From contig JAILQO010000031.1 of the NCBI GenBank assembly GCA_024698925.1, positions 62,001-126,000 of the forward strand: a stretch of 64,000 nt of DNA. The letters are read 5' to 3'. The stretch comes from Bacteroidaceae bacterium. GTDB lineage: Bacteria; Bacteroidota; Bacteroidia; Bacteroidales; Bacteroidaceae. Of the stretch, positions 39,414 through 48,862 are shown piece after piece. A model generated the notes under the pieces. It was not told where the DNA came from, ran no database searches, and saw only the letters and a list, made by a program, of their open reading frames with translations. The number at the start of each line of letters is the position of its first letter. Positions within the stretch are counted from its first letter, which is position 1. The translations under genes were made by a program, and so were the position numbers.

Positions 39414-42400
39414 TTAGAAGTCCACAGTCACGCCGAGTGTATAGGAGGGCGTATCTGAAAGTTGAATCTCGGAGAAGCCGCCCTGTGTAGGTGTCTGGCC
39501 GCGTAGGCGGCTGTCGCACAGCGTCCACAGGTTGAAGGCGCTGAGGGTGACTGCCATGCGGTGAAGGCCCATGTGAGCCAACGCTTGACGGTTGAACTCG
39601 TAAGTGAGTGCCATCTGTGAGAGCTTGAAGTAGTCGGCTGGTACGACTCGCGCTGACGAATAGTCATACATGGTCCATGCAGAAGGATCCTCGGCGGGCA
39701 CTATGCGGGCACCTGTGTAGGGCTCTCCGGAGCTCCAATGATAGGTGTAGTATCCTTGGTTCATCATGCCGGATCCCATGATGGCGGGGATATTGGTGCT
39801 CGCTTCGTCTCCTGGGCGCTGCCAACGGTCCAGCAGGTCGCGGCTGACATTGGCCTCGCTGCTGTAGGCATTGCTGTTCCCGAAGCCGTCAAAGAGGCGG
39901 AAGAGCCGCGTCTTGGCTCCGAAGGCATATGTCCATGTCATGCCCAGACGCCATTCCCGCCACGTGAAGGTATTATTGATACTGCCAGTAAGGTCTGCTT
40001 CGCGCTTTCCGCTTGGGGTGAGCACACGGGTATAGACTTCATAGTTGCTGGCATTAGCCAGTTCGCTCTGGCGCTCTTCCATATCGTAGAAGAGAGGGCC
40101 GCCGTCTGTGGGGCTGAGTCCTGCAAATTGGTAGCTCCAGAATGTGCCTACGGGCTGTCCTTCGACAATGGCGTTGCCGGCCAGAAAATCGCTCAGCTCA
40201 TAGGTCTCTGCGCCTGGTGCCGTACGCACTTTATTGTAAATCTTAGACAGATTACCGGAGAGAATCCAGTAGAAGTCCTTTACCTTCACAGGGGTGGCAG
40301 AGAGGGTGATGTTAAAGCCTTGGTTGGTGATGTCGCCGCTGTTGACAATGTAGCTTTCGAAGCCGTTGATATCAGCAATGGTTTTCTCCATGAAGGCATC
40401 GGTGGTTTTCTTGTAGAAATATTCTGCTCCAACCTGCAGCCGTCCATTGAAGAAGCTGCTTTCAAGACCGACATTGAAACTGCGAGTCTTTTCCCATCGC
40501 AGGTCTGGATTGGCGTAGTAAGCGACGGTGGAGACCATCTCGTTGTAGTACGCATTCATCTGCCCTTTGCGGATAATCATTTGGGGAGTCTGATGGTCCA
40601 GCATGTTGCCTTGGTGGCCGAAGCTGGCCTTGAGCATCAGGTTGTCCAGCCAGTCATTCTCCAGATTGAAGATCCGATCCAAGTTGGCATTGCCAGATAC
40701 AGACCAGATGGGCAGGATTTTCTCCTTGGAGCGACTGCCGAATTTGTTGGACCCGTCATAACGTGTATTAGCATTGAGCGTGAATTTATCCAAGTAACTA
40801 TAGCTTACAGTGGCATAACCCGAAAGCATATTGTTCATCTGGTCCGTAATGGAGGGAACATTGCCTGCCAGCCATGTATAATAGGCGGAATAGGTCAAAG
40901 GAATGTTCACGGCGAAGGTGCGCCCACGGTCGGGATAATAGCCACGCTGCGTCATCGCGCTGCCCGTATAGTGGTTGCTGTTCGCTTCAAAACCTGCAGC
41001 CAGATTGATGTTGTGGGCATAGCTATCGCCAAACAGCATGAACCATTTGTTGTAGTTGGCCTGCACGCGTGCGGTGTACCCGACATTGCGGTATTTCTGA
41101 CTGGTCAACTCGCCGCCGTAGGGGAACGCCGTGTTTTCGTCCAGCGCTTCACCTAATTCAGAACGCCGCAGTTCAGCCACATGAAACGTTTCCTCGCCCC
41201 AGAAACTCTCTTGTGTGCTGTTACTCACGTTGGCCGATAGAATGCCGTTGAGTGAGAGGTCGTCGCTGACCTGGTAGCGAAGGTTCACTGTCGCCTGAAC
41301 TTGGTCCACATCCTGACGCACGGAGCTGTTGTCCAACTCGTTCAGGATATTGAAGCCCAGATAGTCGCCATACTGTCCCAGACGTTTGTACATATACGGG
41401 GAGCCGTCGGCATTATATACAGGGATCGTGCGCGCCGTAGTATAGGCGTAGTTGATGGGGTTGATGTTATCCTGCGCGTAGACCTTGCTATTTAGGTAGC
41501 CATTCACGTTGAATTGCAGCGAGAACTTATCTGCCAACTTGAAATCAACCTTTGACATTCCCGTATAACGGCGGTTGGTGGTTCCGCGGATGACGTCATA
41601 ATCGTCATTCACGCCCACACTGGTGTAGTAGCGTACGTCTTCCGAACCGCCACTGACGTTCACGGAATGGTCATGGCTGAACGTGTTGCGCCCCAAGGTA
41701 TCAAACCAGTCCGTATTGCGTGTCTGCATCGCGCCTACTTCCTCGCGGAACTGCTCAGGTGTGAGCTGTCCGGCATAAAGTTGCGACAGGGCTGCCTCAT
41801 ACCCTACGATGGGCATTCCCGAGGGGTAGTGATAATGCTGGTCCACCAGATCCTGCGAGAAGAGGACCCTTTCCTCCGAGTTCATCAGGTTGATCTTGCG
41901 GTCGCTGTAGTAGGGACGACGGCGCACGGTACCCTGAAACGTGTAGCTCACTATGGGCTTGCCAGCGCGACCACTCTTGGTGGTCACCACGATTACGCCA
42001 TTGGCGGCTCGCGTGCCGTACAGTGCCGTGGCTGCGGCATCCTTGAGAACGTCGATGCGTTCGATATCCTGTGGATTGATACCCGCAATGGCGTTACCGA
42101 TGCGGTTCACGTAGTCTGGATCGTTGAGAACATCGGGATTCAGGTCTACGGGGTCCGTGAGGATGATACCATCCAGTACCCATAGCGGTTCGCGGTTGCC
42201 GATGAGTGTGCTCGTGCCGCGGATGCGCAACTTCGGAGTCGCATTGATCTCGCCGCTGATACTGGTAACAACCATATCCGGAATCTTACCTTCCAGCATC
42301 TGAGCCAGGTTACTCACGCCAGGAATTTCAATATCCTTCATGTCCACGGAGGTCACAGAACTCGTTACGTTGCGGCGGTCCAACTGCTGGTAACCCGTGA

Positions 42401-42749
42401 CCACAACGTCCCGCATTGCTTTCGCATCCTCTTGCAACTGTACGTTCACAATCACCTTCGCACTGGCCTTCATTGTCACTGTCTTGAAGCCCATGTAAGA
42501 GATCACGATCGTATTGGTCTCCGTTGCAGTAGGGAGCAAGAAACGGCCGTCCAGGTCGGTCAGGCACACTTCCTTCGAGTCCTTGTCACGGACAATGGCA
42601 CCCGGTAGCGGATCGCCTAGGTCGTCCACCACCGTGCCAATAATCTTCCATGAAGGCTGTTCCTGCGCCACCAGCGGCAAGCAGCAAGCAGCAAGCAGCC
42701 ATAGCGCTAAGAAGATATGTTTTTTTAGATACACAAGCTTAAGATTCAT
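39414..42749 (-). CDS. SusC/RagA-family TonB-linked outer membrane protein
   Basis: GTVVDDLGDPLPGAIVRDKDSKEVCLTDLDGRF carboxypeptidase-like domain; VVVTGYQQLDRRNVTSSV; plug domain DVLKDAAATALYGTRAANGVIVVTTK; ATG at 42749 (ORF-track 42764 is TTG). Confidence 0.96.
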   Translation of the reverse strand: MNLKLVYLKKHIFLALWLLAACCLPLVAQEQPSWKIIGTVVDDLGDPLPGAIVRDKDSKEVCLTDLDGRFLLPTATETNTIVISYMGFKTVTMKASAKVIVNVQLQEDAKAMRDVVVTGYQQLDRRNVTSSVTSVDMKDIEIPGVSNLAQMLEGKIPDMVVTSISGEINATPKLRIRGTSTLIGNREPLWVLDGIILTDPVDLNPDVLNDPDYVNRIGNAIAGINPQDIERIDVLKDAAATALYGTRAANGVIVVTTKSGRAGKPIVSYTFQGTVRRRPYYSDRKINLMNSEERVLFSQDLVDQHYHYPSGMPIVGYEAALSQLYAGQLTPEQFREEVGAMQTRNTDWFDTLGRNTFSHDHSVNVSGGSEDVRYYTSVGVNDDYDVIRGTTNRRYTGMSKVDFKLADKFSLQFNVNGYLNSKVYAQDNINPINYAYTTARTIPVYNADGSPYMYKRLGQYGDYLGFNILNELDNSSVRQDVDQVQATVNLRYQVSDDLSLNGILSANVSNSTQESFWGEETFHVAELRRSELGEALDENTAFPYGGELTSQKYRNVGYTARVQANYNKWFMLFGDSYAHNINLAAGFEANSNHYTGSAMTQRGYYPDRGRTFAVNIPLTYSAYYTWLAGNVPSITDQMNNMLSGYATVSYSYLDKFTLNANTRYDGSNKFGSRSKEKILPIWSVSGNANLDRIFNLENDWLDNLMLKASFGHQGNMLDHQTPQMIIRKGQMNAYYNEMVSTVAYYANPDLRWEKTRSFNVGLESSFFNGRLQVGAEYFYKKTTDAFMEKTIADINGFESYIVNSGDITNQGFNITLSATPVKVKDFYWILSGNLSKIYNKVRTAPGAETYELSDFLAGNAIVEGQPVGTFWSYQFAGLSPTDGGPLFYDMEERQSELANASNYEVYTRVLTPSGKREADLTGSINNTFTWREWRLGMTWTYAFGAKTRLFRLFDGFGNSNAYSSEANVSRDLLDRWQRPGDEASTNIPAIMGSGMMNQGYYTYHWSSGEPYTGARIVPAEDPSAWTMYDYSSARVVPADYFKLSQMALTYEFNRQALAHMGLHRMAVTLSAFNLWTLCDSRLRGQTPTQGGFSEIQLSDTPSYTLGVTVDF

Positions 42750-42764
42750 CAGTCTCTCTTTCAA

Positions 42765-44222
42765 TTACTTGATATTCTCCACCCAGCGGAACAGGCGGCG
42801 CCAGCGGATATGCCCGCGGAACCAGCCGCGATCCTTGTCCGTGGAGAGCCAGATCATGATGGGCTTGCCCACGATGTGGTCCTCGGGCACGAAGCCCCAG
42901 TAGCGCGAGTCGGCGCTGCAGTGGCGGTTGTCACCCTGCATCCAGTAGTAGTCCATCTTGAACGTGTAGCTATCGGCTTTCTCGCCATTGATGAGGATGT
43001 CACCCTCGGGAGTCACTTCCAGCGTGTTGCCTTCGTAAACGCGGATAGGCCGTTCGTAAATTGGCAGATTCTCCAGAGTCAGTGCCACGCTGGCACCTTT
43101 CTTCGGGATCCATATTGGACCATAGTTGTCACGCGTCCAGCCGTAGTCGCCGTATAGGGGGTACAAGTCGCCCGTAGTGGCTGTTGTGTCAATCTCGATG
43201 CTTTCCACCAAATCCGTCATGGTCAGCAATGTGTCGCGCACAGCAGCAGTTAGCGGTATCACGCCCGTCTGATGGTGGTCACGCAGGTCATCGCTGCTCA
43301 AGCCCAAATCGTGTGCCAAATCCTCAGGCAGGTCGCGCAGGCCGTCGCGCAGCCGTACATGATAGTTGTACTGCACGTTGTCGGGCTCCTTATTGGGCTG
43401 TCCGTCGAGATAAATGATGCGGTTTTTGATTTCCAGCGTCTGACCCGGCAGACCTACGCAGCGCTTCACATAGTTCTCACGACGATCCACTGGACGCGAC
43501 AAGATCTCGCCGAACTCGAGCGGATTCTGTACAATATACTGCCTTCCGATTGTGGAGTAAGCCTGATGTAACTGGCGGCGCTGCAGCAGCGTCAGGTTGT
43601 CCGTAGCAGGTAGCGCGCCGTTGTTCTGTAGCACAATCCGCTGTCCGTAGCCGTAACAGAGCTGGTAAAAGTCCGCAGCCTGGTAGCGCGGATTGGAGAC
43701 TACCGTATCCCCAGATGGATAGTTGAACACAACGATGTCATTCAGTTTGACAGGTTTGGGTGATACGCGCTTGTAGTCCCACTGTATCAGTTCGCTATAG
43801 CTCTTCATACCCCCCGGCAGCGTGTGCTGCACCAGCGGCATTGAAAGCGGCGTCTGCGGCACGCGGGGACCATAGCTCATCTTTGACACAAAAAGATAGT
43901 CGCCCACCAGCAGGCTTTTCTCCAAAGATGACGATGGAATCGTATAATTCTGAAAGAAATAAATGTTTACAAAATAGACGGCCACCAACGCAAACACGAT
44001 GGCATCCACCCATGACATAATCGTTCGCGTCACAGGATTCTCCAAATCCTTCCACCAGGTCCAACGAATCTTCTTCGTGATATAAACGTCAAAGATAAAA
44101 GGTACAACTATCAGTCCCCACCAGGCATCTACCCAAGCCAGGAACCATATATACAGACCGACAACGACGAGCATCTTTGCCCAGTCCTTCCATGTAATCG
44201 GCTTCTTATTTTTGTCTATCAT
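42765..44222 (-). CDS. lepB: Signal peptidase I (large Bacteroidetes form)
   Basis: IPSSSLEKSLLVGDYLFVSK; ENYVKRCVGLPGQTLEI; YYWMQGDNRHCSADSRYWGFVPEDHIVGK. Confidence 0.94.
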   Translation of the reverse strand: MIDKNKKPITWKDWAKMLVVVGLYIWFLAWVDAWWGLIVVPFIFDVYITKKIRWTWWKDLENPVTRTIMSWVDAIVFALVAVYFVNIYFFQNYTIPSSSLEKSLLVGDYLFVSKMSYGPRVPQTPLSMPLVQHTLPGGMKSYSELIQWDYKRVSPKPVKLNDIVVFNYPSGDTVVSNPRYQAADFYQLCYGYGQRIVLQNNGALPATDNLTLLQRRQLHQAYSTIGRQYIVQNPLEFGEILSRPVDRRENYVKRCVGLPGQTLEIKNRIIYLDGQPNKEPDNVQYNYHVRLRDGLRDLPEDLAHDLGLSSDDLRDHHQTGVIPLTAAVRDTLLTMTDLVESIEIDTTATTGDLYPLYGDYGWTRDNYGPIWIPKKGASVALTLENLPIYERPIRVYEGNTLEVTPEGDILINGEKADSYTFKMDYYWMQGDNRHCSADSRYWGFVPEDHIVGKPIMIWLSTDKDRGWFRGHIRWRRLFRWVENIK

Positions 44223-44240
44223 AATATTTGATAATTGGTA

Positions 44241-44957
44241 TCAAAACGTAAACATATCCTTCATACCCAACAGCCCTTGATGATTAGCAGTATATTCAGC
44301 TGCTAGGACAGCTCCCAGGGCAAAGCCTTTGCGGGAATGGGCGTCATGGGTAATCGTAATCAAGTCCGCCTCGGAGTCATAGCGTACCGTGTGAATACCT
44401 GGAACCTCACCCCTGCGGATATTGTCGATACGCAGCAAATTCGGATCCGTCGTATCCTCAGCCCACGCCTCCTTGCGGTCGATGCGCTCCACGATATCAT
44501 TGGCCAACGTGATAGCCGTACCGCTGGGATGATCCAGTTTGTGTACATGATGCGTCTCCTCCAACTCAACATCATACTCTGGGAAGCCGTTCATGATGCC
44601 TGCCAGATAGCGGTTCACGGCGTTGAAAATCGCCACACCCACCGAGAAGTTCGACGCCCAGAACAGCGTCTTACTATCCCGTTCGCAAGCGTCACGCATC
44701 TCAGCCTCGTGCTGCGCAAACCAGCCCGTAGAACCCGAGACTACCTTCACGCCCGCAGCAAAACACTTCTGGATATTGCCGAAAGCCACCGAAGGAGCCG
44801 TGAACTCAATGGCTACATCCGCAGAGCGGAATGCAGCACTCTCAAAATCCTGCTGATTATCTATATCGATGCGGCAAACCACATCGTGACCGCGAGCTAT
44901 CGCAATCTGTTCAATCATACGGCCCATCTTGCCGTAACCAATCAATGCTATTTTCAT
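44241..44957 (-). CDS. dapB: 4-hydroxy-tetrahydrodipicolinate reductase
   Basis: MKIALIGYGKMGRMIEQIA; ELEETHHVHKLDHPSGTA; ATG at 44957. Confidence 0.95.
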   Translation of the reverse strand: MKIALIGYGKMGRMIEQIAIARGHDVVCRIDIDNQQDFESAAFRSADVAIEFTAPSVAFGNIQKCFAAGVKVVSGSTGWFAQHEAEMRDACERDSKTLFWASNFSVGVAIFNAVNRYLAGIMNGFPEYDVELEETHHVHKLDHPSGTAITLANDIVERIDRKEAWAEDTTDPNLLRIDNIRRGEVPGIHTVRYDSEADLITITHDAHSRKGFALGAVLAAEYTANHQGLLGMKDMFTF

Positions 44958-44981
44958 TTGTGATTCCTTGATTTTTGGCTG

Positions 44982-44989
44982 CAAAGGTA
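44982..44989 (-). promoter_or_regulatory. Candidate -7 element (TACCTTTG) for dapB-lepB operon
   Basis: CAAAGGTA on + strand, 24 bp upstream of dapB ATG. Confidence 0.5.
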
Positions 44990-45083
44990 CATAAATCATC
45001 CAATAACATCACTTTCCACACCATTTTATTCGTCCTAAACCACCTTTTTTTAATATAAATTATCAAGTAATCCAAAAAAACAC

Positions 45084-45091
45084 TACCTTTG
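45084..45091 (+). promoter_or_regulatory. Candidate -7 element (TACCTTTG) for DUF2851-dprA operon
   Basis: TACCTTTG 21 bp upstream of ATG 45113. Confidence 0.5.
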
Positions 45092-45112
45092 CGGCCATAA
45101 CCCAAAAATCTT

Positions 45113-46420
45113 ATGGAAAAGCTTTTGCATTATGTATGGAAACATCGTATCTTCCCGCTGGAGCCACTTGTAACTACTGATGGACACCCCGTGGAGATCA
45201 TCGATGTAGGATTACATAATACTCATGCAGGTCCAGATTTTTTCAATGCGAAGGTACGTATTGATGGAACGCTGTGGGTGGGTAACGTAGAGATTCATCT
45301 GCGCTCCAGCGACTGGCAGCGTCATGGCCATCAGCTGGATTCAGCTTACAATAGTGTGATCCTTCATGTCGCAGAGATTGTTGATACAGACGTTGTTACG
45401 TCAGATGGGAAACGCCTTCCTCAACTACAGCTTCCCATTCCGGCTTCTGTGCGGGAGAACTACGCTCGGCTAAGTACTACTGACGACTATCCGCGTTGCT
45501 GGCCCATTGTGCCCAAACTCTCTACCCTCATGATCCATTCGTGGATGTCTGCGCTATTGGCAGAGCGTCTGCAAGAGCGTGCCCAACGCTGTCTGGACAG
45601 GCTGGCATCCACGCATGGTGACTGGCAGCACACACTTTTTATCACGCTTGCCCGTAATTTCGGTTTTGGCGTAAATGGTGAAGCGTTTGAGATGTGGGCA
45701 CGGCAGTTCCCGTTGTATGCGGCCGCAAAGCATCGCAACGACCCCTTCCAATTGGAAGCTCTTTTTCTGGGCAGTGCCGGTTTGTTGGCACCAGAGTCTA
45801 TTCCCCCTTCGGCTCGCGAAGCTGCAGAGGCTGATGAATATTTGAAAAAATTGCGTGCAGAATGGACATATCTGGCTCATAAATTTCAAATTTCATCGAT
45901 GGAATCGCATCATTGGCGTTACCTTCGTTTACGTCCACAGAATTTTCCACACCTGCGTTTGGTACAGTTGGCGCAACTCTATTATCGTCAGACGGCAGAA
46001 CTTTCAGCCTTGCTCCATGCAACCACCCGCGAGGATTTGCATGCCGCGTTGGCGACGGCTCCATCGGACTATTGGCAGACGCACTATTTATTTGGTATGC
46101 CTTCTGCGTATAATGCCAAGCACTTCAGTAGCGCTAGTTGCGACTTAATCATAATCAATACCGTTTGTCCGATGTTGTTTGCATACGGCATCGATCATCA
46201 TGACGAACAGCTACAGGAACGAGCCATCACGCTACTGGAACAGTTGAAGCCCGAACAAAATTTTATCATCCGCCAATGGCAGCAGTGTGGTCTCACTGTA
46301 GCTAACGCCGCTGATAGTCAGGCCCTCGTTCAGTTGAAGCGCGAGTATTGTGACCGTCGTGATTGCCTGCGTTGCCGCATAGCATATGAATACCTAAAAG
46401 GAAGGACAAGTGACGAATAA
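45113..46420 (+). CDS. DUF2851-family protein
   Basis: MEKLLHYVWKHRIFPLEPLVTTDGHPVEIIDVGLHNTHAGPDFFNAKVRIDGTLWVGNVEIHLRSSDW; precedes dprA. Confidence 0.85.
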   Translation: MEKLLHYVWKHRIFPLEPLVTTDGHPVEIIDVGLHNTHAGPDFFNAKVRIDGTLWVGNVEIHLRSSDWQRHGHQLDSAYNSVILHVAEIVDTDVVTSDGKRLPQLQLPIPASVRENYARLSTTDDYPRCWPIVPKLSTLMIHSWMSALLAERLQERAQRCLDRLASTHGDWQHTLFITLARNFGFGVNGEAFEMWARQFPLYAAAKHRNDPFQLEALFLGSAGLLAPESIPPSAREAAEADEYLKKLRAEWTYLAHKFQISSMESHHWRYLRLRPQNFPHLRLVQLAQLYYRQTAELSALLHATTREDLHAALATAPSDYWQTHYLFGMPSAYNAKHFSSASCDLIIINTVCPMLFAYGIDHHDEQLQERAITLLEQLKPEQNFIIRQWQQCGLTVANAADSQALVQLKREYCDRRDCLRCRIAYEYLKGRTSDE

Positions 46421-46436
46421 TGTTTGAAAAATAGGA

Positions 46437-47570
46437 ATGACAGACCAAGAACTATTATACACGATGGCGTTGACGATGGCGCTGCGGCAGCAGTCCAAGC
46501 ATCAACGCACCCTCCTAGAGGCGGCTGGTTCAGCTACGGCTGTGTACGAAGAACGCCACGAAGTAGGAAAAATGTTTGAGCATTTCTCCCCGCGTATGGC
46601 AGAGGCCGTTTCTTCGATGGAATCGCTCCTTCCTCGTTGCGAACAGGAGTTAGCCTATGCCCGTGATCATCATATCCAGATTCTCTCTTGGCAGGATGAC
46701 ACAGCGTATCCTGCACGCCTGCGGCAATGCGAAGATGCTCCGTTAATACTCTACTTCCTTGGAAAAGGAAACCTAAACGCAGAGCATGTCGTGAGTATTG
46801 TGGGCACGCGACGTTGCACCGAACGAGGCCGTGATCTATGTGACCAGCTGGCACGTACAATCGCGGAGCAGGTGCCAGGCACACTCATCATCAGCGGATT
46901 AGCTTATGGTATTGATGTGGCAGCACATCGAGGGGCTTTGACACATGGTTTACCCACGGTAGGAGTGTTAGCACATGGTATGGACGAGATATACCCACGG
47001 ACCCATCGCCAAACGGCTGTTGAGATGTTGCAGCAAGGTGGACTAGTTACAGAGTTTATGAGTGCCACACCTATAGATCGCTTGAATTTCCTTCAGCGCA
47101 ATCGGATTGTTGCCGGTTTGGCAGATGCGATAGTGGTCGTGGAAAGTCCTGTACGTGGTGGATCGCTTAATACTGCACGCTTAGGGATGGATTATCAGCG
47201 CGATGTGTTCACCTTCCCAGGCCGTCCTACGGATGCCACGTCAGAGGGGTGCAATCTTTTGATACGCAATAATGGGGCCACACTCATCAACTCCCCTATG
47301 GATTTGCTTACGGATCTCGGATGGTCATCGAAAAAGTGTAATGCAGAAACACCGCAGAAACGTCTTTTCCCGGACCTGACCGTCGAGGAGCAGGCCATTG
47401 TGGATGCTTTGGCAACAGCTGAGGACACTGGTGAGACACCTACATTAACCTATCTCGCAGATGTCACAGGCAAGCTGGCCTTCAAAGTGACAACAACGAT
47501 ATTGGCATTGGAGATGAAAGGGCTGGTAAAGACACTGCCTGGAAATCGTTATCATTTGATTAACGCATGA
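46437..47570 (+). CDS. dprA: DNA-processing protein DprA
   Basis: VSIVGTRRCTERGRDL, ISGLAYGIDVAAHRGAL, SPVRGGSLNTARLGMDY. Confidence 0.94.
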   Translation: MTDQELLYTMALTMALRQQSKHQRTLLEAAGSATAVYEERHEVGKMFEHFSPRMAEAVSSMESLLPRCEQELAYARDHHIQILSWQDDTAYPARLRQCEDAPLILYFLGKGNLNAEHVVSIVGTRRCTERGRDLCDQLARTIAEQVPGTLIISGLAYGIDVAAHRGALTHGLPTVGVLAHGMDEIYPRTHRQTAVEMLQQGGLVTEFMSATPIDRLNFLQRNRIVAGLADAIVVVESPVRGGSLNTARLGMDYQRDVFTFPGRPTDATSEGCNLLIRNNGATLINSPMDLLTDLGWSSKKCNAETPQKRLFPDLTVEEQAIVDALATAEDTGETPTLTYLADVTGKLAFKVTTTILALEMKGLVKTLPGNRYHLINA

Positions 47571-48826
47571 AAGATACAACAGATACATACTTGCTAGCGA
47601 ATGGATTGCGAGTACTTATTATGCCCGCTGAGACGGACGTTGTATATGCTGGTATCGCCGTGGCTGCGGGGACTCGCCATGAGACGGACTGCGAGAGTGG
47701 GATGGCCCATCTTGTGGAACACATGAGTTTCAAAGGAACGACCAAGCACAGTGCCACGCAGATTATTAACCGTATGGAAAGTGTAGGAGGAGAACTGAAC
47801 GCCTATACAGGCAAGGAGGAAACTATCTATTATTCCACTTTCATGCGTGCGCACCTGCGACGCGCTTTACCATTGCTTGTGGAGATGGTGTTCAACAGCA
47901 CATATCCTCAGGAAGAATTAGAGCGTGAGGTAGAAGTGGTGGCTGATGAGATTGAGAGCTATAATGATGCGCCAGCAGAACTCATCTATGATGATTTTGA
48001 GGAGCTCCTTTTACCTAACCATCCGCTTGGGCGCCGTATTCTGGGCGAGGCCGAACGTTTGCGCCAATATACTAGCGATGATCTTCATCGCTTTGTCAAC
48101 AGACAATATTGTCCGGATAAAGCAGTCTTGTTCGTGAAAGGAAATGTAAGTAGAGAAAGTGTTTTCAACGCTGTGAGTAGTGCTTGTGGTATGGCGAAGG
48201 CTACTCCGCTGCGGATAAACCAGACGTCATCTTTAATCGTTCCAGACTCACTCTTGCCTTTTGCTACTCCGCAGACGTCAATCATCCATAAGGAGGTACA
48301 TCAGGCTCATGTGATGATAGGGGCACAAGCTTTTAGTCTTCAAGACTCCCGATACTATGGTCTATTCCTATTGAATAACCTGTTGGGCGGACCTGCGATG
48401 AGTTCTCGTTTGAACTTGGCGTTACGCGAGCGTGCAGGACTGGTCTATACTGTGGGAAGTGACTTGACAGCCTATACGGATTCAGGTGTTTGGAGTGTCT
48501 ATTTCGGTTGTGATGCCGGCGATGTAAAACGCTGTCTGAGATTGGTGCACCAAGAACTAAAAAAATTGATTGACAAGCCTCTGAGCTCCCGTTCGCTGAA
48601 GGTGGCCAAGGAGCAGTTGAAAGGGCAGATGGGCGTTGGACGCAACAATTTCGAGAATGTGGCTCTGAGTGCAGCCAAGCAGTTCCTGCACTATGGATAT
48701 GTCCGAAAGCCAGAGGAAATCAATGCGTCTATAGATGCGCTTACGGCAGAAGATCTGCAGGCCGTTGCTCAAGACATTTTTAGGCCAGAGCGTCTGACTA
48801 CGTTGGTATATTTACCAAAGGAATAG
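47567..48826 (+). CDS. M16 family zinc peptidase
   Basis: SGMAHLVEHMSFKGT (HxxEH). Confidence 0.94.
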   Translation: MKDTTDTYLLANGLRVLIMPAETDVVYAGIAVAAGTRHETDCESGMAHLVEHMSFKGTTKHSATQIINRMESVGGELNAYTGKEETIYYSTFMRAHLRRALPLLVEMVFNSTYPQEELEREVEVVADEIESYNDAPAELIYDDFEELLLPNHPLGRRILGEAERLRQYTSDDLHRFVNRQYCPDKAVLFVKGNVSRESVFNAVSSACGMAKATPLRINQTSSLIVPDSLLPFATPQTSIIHKEVHQAHVMIGAQAFSLQDSRYYGLFLLNNLLGGPAMSSRLNLALRERAGLVYTVGSDLTAYTDSGVWSVYFGCDAGDVKRCLRLVHQELKKLIDKPLSSRSLKVAKEQLKGQMGVGRNNFENVALSAAKQFLHYGYVRKPEEINASIDALTAEDLQAVAQDIFRPERLTTLVYLPKE

Positions 48827-48862
48827 CATGATTATTGAACCAATAACATAAACCTTACAACG

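Noticed and set aside
39738-41156. 472-aa ORF antisense to the susC-like gene
   Set aside because: Lies entirely opposite a strongly supported SusC; composition reflects mirror-frame codon bias, no recognisable domain or RBS.
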